DNA of 5,138 nucleotides. Source: Candidatus Iainarchaeum sp. GTDB lineage: Archaea > Iainarchaeota > Iainarchaeia > Iainarchaeales > GCA-2688035. The DNA lies in assembly GCA_026396975.1 (NCBI GenBank), contig JAPLVT010000028.1, forward strand, positions 1 through 5,138, written 5' to 3'. The notes under the pieces are model-generated. The model did no database searches. It had not been told where the DNA came from and saw only the letters and a list, made by a program, of their open reading frames with translations. The position numbers were made by a program, and so were the translations under genes. Below are positions 1-4,246 of the stretch, piece after piece; position 1 is the first letter of the stretch; each line of letters begins with the position of its first letter.

Positions 1-1411
1 CTATGCCTTCAGCCCATTTTTCTTCCATGGAAGCGGCTTCTTCTTCCAGCCCCAGCGCCTTTAATTTTCTGGCTCTCTGCCTGAGCTGCGAAAAAAGCAC
101 TGGCAGTTCTCTGAACTGTTCGAATGCCTCCAGCGTCAGGCACAACAGCAGTTCAGCCCTTTCATCGGCTATTTCATAAGGGACAAAATCGTTCAACGTC
201 TGGTCCGGAACAGCCCCAGGTTTTTTGTAAGGCATTTCTCCTGACGCCATCTTTTGCCCTATCGGCGTGAATGTGTAAGGCGTCAGATAGCTCGCTATCC
301 CGTAGAGCGTGTATTGCCCGGCGGCTTCCAGGAAGCGAATGTTCTGCCTGATCTCCCGCATTGTGCTCCAAGGGTGGAACATTATGAAGCCCGGGTCAAC
401 GCTTATGCGCATTTTTCTGCACAGCCTGATTGCCTTTAGGGTTTGCTCCGCAGTAATGTTCTTGTTGAAGATTTGCTGGAGCGTATGGTTGCTTGCCGAT
501 TCAGCGCCAATGAAGATGTTGCGCAGCCCGCTTTTTTTGAGCAATTGGAGGAGTTTGCTGTTCACGTCGTTTGCCCTCAAGTAAATGTCAAACTGCAGCC
601 CGAGTTCTTTTATTCCTTGGCACAATTCTGCGGTGCGCCTCATTCCTGCTCCCCCCGGCATGACAAAATTGTCGTCCACGAACCAGATTTCGCTTATGCC
701 AGGATAATTGCGCTTTAGCTCCTGCAATTCTGCTAGCACGTTTTCCGGGCTCCTTAGCCTGAAGTGCTTTCCGCCCGGAGTGCGGTAAAAGCTGCTTATG
801 CTGCAGTAGCTGCAATTGTTGTAGCAGCCCCTGCTGCTTGAAACTGCCGGCAACCCGCCGCTTTCAAGAACACCCTGCATTGTGTCCCTCGCGGGAAAAG
901 GCAGTTCATCAAGGTCGTCAATGAGCGGCCTTAGCGGATTCTCAATTATTTTTCCATTTTCTTTAAACGAGAGCCCCCGTATGCCTTCAAGGGTCGTTCC
1001 TTCCTCAATTGCCCGCGCAAGCTCCAGCAATGTCTGCTCTCCTTCGAACCTTACGACAGAATCAAAAACCCCCTCAAGACCGAGCAGTTCCTTGTACAAA
1101 AAAGTTGCGTACTGCCCCCCAATTGAAAAATGTGCAGTGCTTTCCTGTTCCCTGAGCGCTTTTATTGTTTCAATTATCTGGAAAATCTGGGGCTTTGCTA
1201 TCGCGGTAAAGCCGATAAGGCCGGCGTTAGCAAGCCTTTTTACAGTCTGCTCCCTGCTGAGCCCGAATATTTCCTCGTCAATTATTTCCGCGCTGAAAGA
1301 ATTCGCGCGCAGATATGCCGCAAGATAGCCTATTGCAAGGCTTTCCACCTTCGGGAAGTACAGAACGTCGCTGTTGCGCTGGTCCGCCAGGCGAACCAAG
1401 CATGCTTTCAC
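1..1411 (-). CDS. B12-binding-type radical SAM protein, C-terminus cut by the window edge
   Basis: The frame reads cleanly for 470 codons from GTG at 1411 and has no stop before the window ends. Residues 1 to about 150 resemble the cobalamin-binding-like Rossmann domain of B12-dependent radical SAM enzymes (VKACLVRLAD at the N-terminus, later GGQYATFLYKELLGLEGVFD), although I see no DxHxxG cobalamin-ligand motif. The linker LIDDLDELPFPARD (about 163-176) is typical of these proteins. The radical SAM core follows, with the iron-sulfur cluster cysteines in CYNNCSYC (C196, C200, C203), WFVDDNF, and GAESA as the SAM-binding strand. Family members carry out methylations and other radical chemistry on lipids, cofactors, nucleic acids or peptides; the substrate here is unknown. 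GTG is chosen because an in-frame TGA lies three codons upstream and homologues usually start just at this strand. The SD is weak (AAGGG, about 12 nt away). It is the last visible gene of a leftward operon of short ORFs. Confidence 0.93.
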   Translation of the reverse strand, partial: MKACLVRLADQRNSDVLYFPKVESLAIGYLAAYLRANSFSAEIIDEEIFGLSREQTVKRLANAGLIGFTAIAKPQIFQIIETIKALREQESTAHFSIGGQYATFLYKELLGLEGVFDSVVRFEGEQTLLELARAIEEGTTLEGIRGLSFKENGKIIENPLRPLIDDLDELPFPARDTMQGVLESGGLPAVSSSRGCYNNCSYCSISSFYRTPGGKHFRLRSPENVLAELQELKRNYPGISEIWFVDDNFVMPGGAGMRRTAELCQGIKELGLQFDIYLRANDVNSKLLQLLKKSGLRNIFIGAESASNHTLQQIFNKNITAEQTLKAIRLCRKMRISVDPGFIMFHPWSTMREIRQNIRFLEAAGQYTLYGIASYLTPYTFTPIGQKMASGEMPYKKPGAVPDQTLNDFVPYEIADERAELLLCLTLEAFEQFRELPVLFSQLRQRARKLKALGLEEEAASMEEKWAEGI

Positions 1412-1503
1412 TGCCAGTCACTGCCCTTTGTTTTCCCGTGTTTTGCAATTGCATGGCTATGCCAAGATTGTGCAATTTTTTCGCTTGCCGCAATGCGCTG
1501 CCT

Positions 1504-1599
1504 TTAAAGCCTGCCGTGGTCCGAAGCGCTCGCGTGCCTTTTCAAATCGAACTTGCGCTGCCTTTCATCCCTCACGCCGCCAAGCCAGATGCTCATCAT
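1504..1599 (-). CDS. Short ORF 5 of the microgene array (31 codons)
   Basis: It starts MMSIWLGGVRDERQRK and ends at TAA. Its first ATG overlaps the TGA of short ORF 4 (ATGA), an arrangement typical of translational coupling. The start resembles short ORF 3 (MESVWINGVVRERQEK): S, W, G, V, R, R, Q and K are shared, with conservative V/I, I/L and E/D changes. The C-terminal half is basic and polar. No clear SD is seen beyond a G-rich stretch before the ATG. The radical SAM gene begins 92 nt downstream. It lies in the same frame as short ORF 3, separated by a single TGA at 1666-1668, so the two could also be halves of one interrupted gene. No family is recognised. Confidence 0.45.
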   Translation of the reverse strand: MMSIWLGGVRDERQRKFDLKRHASASDHGRL

Positions 1600-1661
1600 G
1601 CTCTCGCCCCCGAAGCGCACCGCAGTGCTTGCACTCCGCTCAGTCTGCAATATGATTCCAT
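1596..1661 (-). CDS. Short ORF 4 of the microgene array (21 codons)
   Basis: The peptide begins MESYCRLSGV and ends in a small-residue tail, CASGARA, with two cysteines. The SD sequence AGGTG at 1671-1667 lies 5 nt before the ATG and also contains the TGA stop of short ORF 3. The RBS/start unit (AGGTGAAAAAATGGAA) is nearly the same as those of short ORFs 2 and 3. Apart from MES, its similarity to the other peptides is weak, so its coding status rests mainly on the ribosome binding site and the ATGA overlap with ORF 5. No function is recognised. Confidence 0.45.
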   Translation of the reverse strand: MESYCRLSGVQALRCASGARA

Positions 1662-1665
1662 TTTT

Positions 1666-1752
1666 TCACCTTTCAGGCATGTCCGCGGGCTGCAGAAAAA
1701 GGGATTTCTCCTGCCGTTCCCTGACAACGCCATTAATCCAAACGCTTTCCAT
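1666..1752 (-). CDS. Short ORF 3 of the microgene array (28 codons)
   Basis: It begins MESVWINGVVRERQEK and ends FLQPADMPER before TGA. It has the strongest ribosome binding site of the array, GGAGGTGG at 1764-1757, close to the ATG. It shares MESxW with short ORF 2 and the SxWxxGVxR pattern with short ORF 5. Unlike ORFs 1 and 2 it has no Gly-Gly/Cys tail. It starts 25 nt after the stop of ORF 2 and ends 4 nt before the start of ORF 4. Reading through its TGA would give a frame of 82 sense codons ending at 1504, so a nonsense-interrupted small gene is an alternative. No known family is recognised. Confidence 0.55.
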   Translation of the reverse strand: MESVWINGVVRERQEKSLFLQPADMPER

Positions 1753-1777
1753 TTTTCCACCTCCGTGCAAATTGCTT

Positions 1778-1864
1778 TCAGAGCTGTGCGCAGCAGCCGC
1801 CCGCTTCTATTCCCATCGCAAGCCGCCTTTTTGCCGCAAGGCCAGCCATCCATTCGCTTTCCAT
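1778..1864 (-). CDS. Short ORF 2 of the microgene array (28 codons), Gly-Gly-Cys-Cys tail
   Basis: The N-terminus is MESEWM, the middle AGLAAKRRLAMGI, and the tail EAGGCCAQL before TGA. The middle and tail match short ORF 1 (AGIMAKRQCARAI then GGGFCSNL): 11 identities over about 22 aligned positions with one gap, and most other changes are conservative (L/I, A/S, Q/N). Such agreement between neighbouring ORFs supports both being translated and arising by duplication. AGGTGG at 1876-1871 is a good SD 6 nt before the ATG. The pattern of a basic N-terminal part and a short Gly/Cys-rich C-terminus resembles precursors of modified peptides, but this is inference and no known precursor family is recognised. 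Confidence 0.62.
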   Translation of the reverse strand: MESEWMAGLAAKRRLAMGIEAGGCCAQL

Positions 1865-1880
1865 TCCTTTCCACCTTTGC

Positions 1881-1958
1881 TTAGAGGTTAGAGCAGAAGC
1901 CGCCGCCGATTGCGCGCGCGCACTGCCTTTTTGCCATGATTCCAGCCGATTTTTGCAT
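1881..1958 (-). CDS. Short ORF 1 of the microgene array (25 codons), first gene of the leftward operon
   Basis: The peptide begins MQKS, continues AGIMAKRQCARAI and ends GGGFCSNL before TAA. GAGGTG at 1970-1965 is a strong SD 6 nt before the ATG, and an AT-rich TATA-like region (around 1992-2000 on the minus strand) would place the transcript start at about 1972, giving a leader of roughly 15 nt. It is paralogous to short ORF 2, which starts 16 nt after its stop, and that gap is filled by ORF 2's ribosome binding site. It carries two cysteines and a Gly-Gly-Gly stretch. The function is unknown. It could be a precursor peptide, a small regulatory peptide, or a leader peptide of the operon. Confidence 0.6.
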   Translation of the reverse strand: MQKSAGIMAKRQCARAIGGGFCSNL

Positions 1959-1991
1959 TAACAGCACCTCTGTAACAATTTCCGCACTACC

Positions 1992-2000
1992 TTATTAATA
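1992..2000 (-). promoter_or_regulatory. TATA-like element for the short-ORF/radical SAM operon
   Basis: The minus strand reads TATTAATAA here, within a longer A/T run to about 2010. It is centred about 25 nt upstream of the predicted transcript start (about 1972), which would leave a short leader just long enough to hold the GAGGTG ribosome binding site of short ORF 1. The exact register in the A/T run is uncertain. Confidence 0.45.
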
Positions 2001-2030
2001 ATTATAATAACAAAATTTCGGAACTAAAAG

Positions 2031-2061
2031 AACAATTTATTAATGTTTTTTTCCAATTGTT
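2031..2061. promoter_or_regulatory. Candidate operator: AACAATT inverted repeat over the Lrp promoter
   Basis: AACAATT (2031-2037) and its complement AATTGTT (2055-2061) form perfect 7-base arms 17 bases apart, spanning the TATA box and reaching to 6 bases before the Lrp ATG. A third copy, AACAATT at 1974-1980, lies at the predicted start of the divergent transcript. Lrp/AsnC proteins bind AT-rich inverted repeats and often repress their own genes, so autoregulation and cross-regulation of the leftward operon are plausible inferences. The region is AT-rich, so chance copies cannot be excluded. Confidence 0.35.
2036..2044 (+). promoter_or_regulatory. TATA box of the Lrp-like gene
   Basis: TTTATTAAT is centred 27 nt before the ATG at 2067. 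No Shine-Dalgarno sequence is present between it and the start codon. The spacing therefore predicts a leaderless or nearly leaderless mRNA, as is common for single or first genes in archaea. Confidence 0.55.
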
Positions 2062-2066
2062 AATAT

Positions 2067-3026
2067 ATGTATAAACTGGACCTGATTGACAGGAAACTGC
2101 TGGTTGAACTGGACCGGAACAGCAGGCAGCCAGTGGCTGCGCTTGCAAAAAAAGTCCGCCTATCAAAGCAGGCGGTAAAGCAGCGCCTTGAGAAGCTCGA
2201 GCGGGAGAAAGTAATCCTCGGCTATTACGCGGTAATCGACGTTTTCAAATTGCAGAGGCAGAGCGCGCGGCTCTGGATAAAGCTGCAGGGGAACTACAGC
2301 GAGGACGAAATAATCAGGTTCGCGCTGCAGATGCCAAACGTGGGCTGGGTGCTGAGGCTTGACGGCGCCTATGACCTTGCGATAATCCTCTGGAGCAGGG
2401 ACATGCTTGAGTTAGACAATGCCGTGAAAGAGCTAAATTTCAGGTTCGGCGCTTTCCTGAAAACAGTCGACGTTTCCTTCATCGTGCGGGCGCACCATAT
2501 CTCGCACAGGTATCTCACAAACGAAAAATCATTGCACGAGCTGATAATGGAGCAGCGTTTCTCGCGGTTTGAAATCGACGAAACCGACGGCAAAATTCTA
2601 GGCGTTCTCGCGCAGGACAGCCGGGCTTCCCTTGTCGGCATCAGCAAGCGCCTTGGCATCAGCGACAAAACAGCAAAGTACAGGATAAAGAGACTTGAGA
2701 AAGAAAAAATAATCCTGGGCTACATGGTCCTTCTTGATTACGCAAAAATCGGCTATACCTGGCACAAGGTTTTCCTGCGGTTGCAGAACCTTTCGGCGGA
2801 AAAATACCGGCAGTTGATTTCTTTCCTAAAAAGCAAAACAAACGTGATGTTTGTAACTGAAGCAATCGGAATCAGCGACCTGGAATTCGAGGCAATGCTA
2901 CAAACCCCACGCGACTTCCACGAGCTCATGAAGGAAATTCGGCAGGGCTTCCCGGACATCATAAAGGAATTCAGCTGGATAACAGTCTTCAAAACAGAAA
3001 AGGTGTACTACTCGCCACAAGTGTAA
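2067..3026 (+). CDS. Two-unit Lrp/AsnC family transcription regulator
   Basis: This 319-residue protein is a tandem duplication of the Lrp/AsnC layout, about twice the usual length of 150. Unit 1 has an AsnC-type winged HTH at about 4-52 (IDRKLLVELDRNSR, then KQAVKQRLEKLEREKVILGY) followed by a sensor-like region to about 145. Unit 2 repeats it, with an HTH at about 168-217 (IDETDGKILGVLAQDSR, then KTAKYRIKRLEKEKIILGY) and a second alpha/beta domain to the end. Lrp/AsnC proteins bind DNA as multimers and often sense amino acids; a double protein may give a dimer-like unit in one chain. The start is placed by the TATA box 27 nt upstream and the absence of an SD. It is divergent from the short-ORF/radical SAM operon and is the likely local regulator. 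Arginine codons are mainly AGG and CGG. Confidence 0.93.
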   Translation: MYKLDLIDRKLLVELDRNSRQPVAALAKKVRLSKQAVKQRLEKLEREKVILGYYAVIDVFKLQRQSARLWIKLQGNYSEDEIIRFALQMPNVGWVLRLDGAYDLAIILWSRDMLELDNAVKELNFRFGAFLKTVDVSFIVRAHHISHRYLTNEKSLHELIMEQRFSRFEIDETDGKILGVLAQDSRASLVGISKRLGISDKTAKYRIKRLEKEKIILGYMVLLDYAKIGYTWHKVFLRLQNLSAEKYRQLISFLKSKTNVMFVTEAIGISDLEFEAMLQTPRDFHELMKEIRQGFPDIIKEFSWITVFKTEKVYYSPQV

Positions 3027-3076
3027 ATAAAAATCGCCTTTGCAGGGATTTCCGCCGATACGATGCGGGTGCGGTG

Positions 3077-3105
3077 GGATGAGCCGCCTCGGCTCTGGCT
3101 TATCC
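3077..3105. terminator. Hairpin between convergent genes
   Basis: GGATGAGCC (3077-3085) and GGCTTATCC (3097-3105) form a 9-pair stem with one G-U pair in RNA. An alternative inner hairpin, GAGCCG-CCT-CGGCTC (3081-3095), is perfect. The element lies between the stop of the Lrp gene (3026) and the stop of the leftward membrane protein (3115). There is no clear T-tract after it, so a role in ending transcription is inferred from position only. Confidence 0.35.
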
Positions 3106-3114
3106 TGTCTTTGG

Positions 3115-3681
3115 CTATATTAGGCTGCCTGTTAGCAAAATAGCGAAAATGCCTGCGGAGTGCAGCAGATAAACAATGCCTGCAAATTTTTTAGTTGACA
3201 TGGTTTTGATGGATGCAAGCATAGTAATGCCGATTTCTGTCGGAAGCGGGGAAGCAATGAGGATTGCCGCAAGGGAGAGCAGAAAATATTTTTGGAATCT
3301 TCCGAACAGCTTTTCTTCCTCTTTCTCAATTATTTTGGCATACCTGCTTTTTTCCAACTCTTCTATTTCATTCATGACCTCATAACGCAAGAAAAGAAAA
3401 ATTATAATATCGCTCAGCAATGCCCCCGCCCCTGCAACCAGAGTGGCAGCCCAAATGTTCTGTTCCTTTGCAAGCAGAAGCAGTATTGCAGCGGCTGGAA
3501 CCGCCGTAAAATCGTACGCGTAAAGGAAGCCCGCCAGAAAGCTGCCGAAGAAACCAAGCGAAACCAGAATATTGTGAACCGGCGAAAAGTGCCCTCCCGC
3601 GAACAGCAAACTCGCTACAATAAAAGCAAGAGCCAGCAGCAAAAGCCTCGGGTATTTCATCCTTGGCAAAGCAACGCGCAT
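3115..3681 (-). CDS. Six-helix membrane protein, possibly VTT/DedA-like
   Basis: This 188-residue integral membrane protein has hydrophobic segments at about 11-30, 38-56, 58-72, 76-98, 131-157 and 164-186, and a charged helix at about 100-128 (NEIEELEKSRYAKIIEKEEE) on one side of the membrane. The segment ASPLPTEIGITMLASIKTMS and the glycine-rich helices recall the VTT (SNARE-associated/DedA) fold, whose members include lipid scramblases and putative transporters, but the match is from memory and partial. The start at 3681 (MRVALPRMKY) is chosen because TATATAAA lies 25 nt upstream, giving a leaderless mRNA. An open frame continues back to an ATG at 3852, but that would read through the promoter and a hairpin. 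ATG 3660 is an alternative start. It appears monocistronic and converges on the Lrp gene. Confidence 0.82.
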   Translation of the reverse strand: MRVALPRMKYPRLLLLALAFIVASLLFAGGHFSPVHNILVSLGFFGSFLAGFLYAYDFTAVPAAAILLLLAKEQNIWAATLVAGAGALLSDIIIFLFLRYEVMNEIEELEKSRYAKIIEKEEEKLFGRFQKYFLLSLAAILIASPLPTEIGITMLASIKTMSTKKFAGIVYLLHSAGIFAILLTGSLI

Positions 3682-3702
3682 ACAAAACAAAAAGCACGCT
3701 GC

Positions 3703-3710
3703 TTTATATA
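3703..3710 (-). promoter_or_regulatory. TATA box of the membrane protein gene
   Basis: The minus strand reads TATATAAA, the best TATA box in the window, centred 25 nt before ATG 3681. This spacing argues for a leaderless start there and against the upstream ATG at 3852. Confidence 0.7.
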
Positions 3711-3819
3711 GCTTCCTGGAGGCAACCCGAACGCCAAGCAAAAATACCGTTGCCTCAGCCGGCATTCGAACAGCCTTTTTTCTGCGGAAAAAAGCCTGGG
3801 GAAAAAACTTCATTACAGC

Positions 3820-3893
3820 CTTTTGTGCTGCGGCACAAAAGCCTCCTTGCAAAACAAAAGTTTTGCGAGGCGCCGCAAAAGCTTTGCTTTTGC
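3820..3893. repeat. Three consecutive hairpins sharing CAAAA/TTTTG arms
   Basis: Stem 1 pairs CTTTTGTGC (3820-3828) with GCACAAAAG (3833-3841), 9 pairs around a 4-base loop. Stem 2 pairs CCTTGCAAAAC (3845-3855) with GTTTTGCGAGG (3860-3870), 11 pairs including one wobble around AAAA. Stem 3 pairs GCAAAAG (3875-3881) with CTTTTGC (3887-3893) around CTTTG. All arms contain CAAAA or TTTTG. Their density is well above chance expectation by eye. They lie upstream of the membrane protein promoter. Confidence 0.7.
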
Positions 3894-3921
3894 AGTGTGG
3901 GAAAAATTAGTATCAAGCTGG

Positions 3922-3950
3922 AGCCCATCTCGCTCTAAGCTCGATGGGCT
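3922..3950. repeat. Inverted repeat with perfect 8-base arms
   Basis: AGCCCATC (3922-3929) pairs with GATGGGCT (3943-3950), and a further three pairs (GCT/AGC) can form inside the 13-base loop. On the minus strand it is followed by a T5 tract (3906-3902), so it could lie inside, or end, a leftward transcript. Confidence 0.55.
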
Positions 3951-4010
3951 ATGCCCCGACTGGGATAGAAGAAGAAACAGTTTGACTATTTACAGTTAGA
4001 GGGCAAAGTG

Positions 4011-4018
4011 TTTTTAAA
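4011..4018 (-). promoter_or_regulatory. Possible TATA box of an unannotated leftward transcript
   Basis: The minus strand reads GCGAATTTAAAAAC, an A/T box preceded by a purine-rich element like an archaeal BRE/TATA pair. It would start a transcript near 3988. No ORF with a ribosome binding site follows. Support is weak because it rests on a short motif. Confidence 0.3.
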
Positions 4019-4141
4019 TTCGCTTCTGTTGGCGTTTTACGCGGTTAAGATTTCAAACCATTTTTGAATAACAATCGCTTGCCCGGCAAAGTTAACTTCG
4101 GTTTTTCCCCTCTTTTAATAGGATAGGCAAGCGCAAGTTGC

Positions 4142-4162
4142 GAGCGCACATAATGAGCGCTC
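4142..4162 (-). terminator. Hairpin just downstream of the small membrane peptide
   Basis: GAGCGC (4142-4147) and GCGCTC (4157-4162) form a perfect 6-base stem with a 9-base loop, starting 3 bases after the stop codon of the leftward 26-residue ORF. No T-tract follows directly. It may stabilise or end the ATPase transcript. Confidence 0.35.
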
Positions 4163-4165
4163 ACT

Positions 4166-4246
4166 TTATTGCAAAAGCCCTTTATACGCAAGAATAGCCA
4201 AGCAAATCAAGAAGCAACCTATTGCAATGCACGTTTTTCGCGACAT
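4166..4246 (-). CDS. Single-helix membrane micropeptide (26 residues)
   Basis: Its ATG directly follows the TAA of the ATPase gene with no gap (TAAATG), which suggests translational coupling. The peptide starts MSRKT, then has a hydrophobic stretch, CIAIGCFLICLAILAY, long enough for one membrane helix, and ends KGLLQ. The basic residues before the helix predict the N-terminus inside. A stop and then a hairpin follow. Small membrane proteins next to ATPases occur in viruses and plasmids, but no family is recognised here. There is no separate clear SD, so translation would depend on re-initiation. Confidence 0.55.
   Translation of the reverse strand: MSRKTCIAIGCFLICLAILAYKGLLQ

Larger units (their letters stand above)
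3711..4165. other. Gene-poor, hairpin-rich stretch
   Basis: No convincing protein gene is seen on either strand in these roughly 455 bases. The stretch holds many inverted repeats: three consecutive stems at 3820-3893, a stem at 3922-3950, paired arms CGCTTGCC (4076-4083) and GGCAAGCG (4126-4133), and GAGCGC (4142-4147) with GCGCTC (4157-4162). It separates the ATPase pair from the chromosomal-looking genes. A small RNA, terminators or the edge of a mobile element could account for it. Confidence 0.6.

Noticed and set aside
882..1328. Plus-strand open frame of 148 codons
   Set aside because: It is an antisense shadow of the radical SAM coding frame, which carries the conserved LIDDLDELPFPARD linker in this interval.
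1278..1493. Minus-strand open frame (TTG or internal ATG start) between short ORF 5 and the radical SAM gene
   Set aside because: Most of it overlaps the start of the radical SAM gene in another frame, and it lacks a good SD. It was considered as a sixth peptide but has no clear similarity to the other five.
1580..1637. Zinc-ribbon-like ECKHCG in a third minus-strand frame
   Set aside because: The frame has a TGA just before it and no start codon, and it ends soon after. The C-x-x-C is probably chance, although a frameshifted remnant cannot be fully excluded.
1315..1884. Plus-strand open frame of 189 codons opposite the micro-ORF region
   Set aside because: Its start lies inside the radical SAM gene on the opposite strand, it has no ribosome binding site or promoter, its composition is typical of an antisense frame (rich in F, P, S, C), and SDs, overlaps and peptide similarity all point to the minus strand.
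2369..2992. Minus-strand open frames opposite the Lrp gene
   Set aside because: They are shadows of a clearly coding plus-strand gene with two recognisable HTH units.
3915..3990. A full tRNA gene
   Set aside because: Only a 3'-end-like 15-base stretch is present. No D-arm, anticodon arm or canonical T-loop (TTCRANY with a paired stem) can be placed on either strand.
4096..4154. Minus-strand ATG ORF of about 19 codons after the membrane micropeptide
   Set aside because: Its start lies within a hairpin, the SD is poor, and there is no similarity to neighbours or recognisable property.
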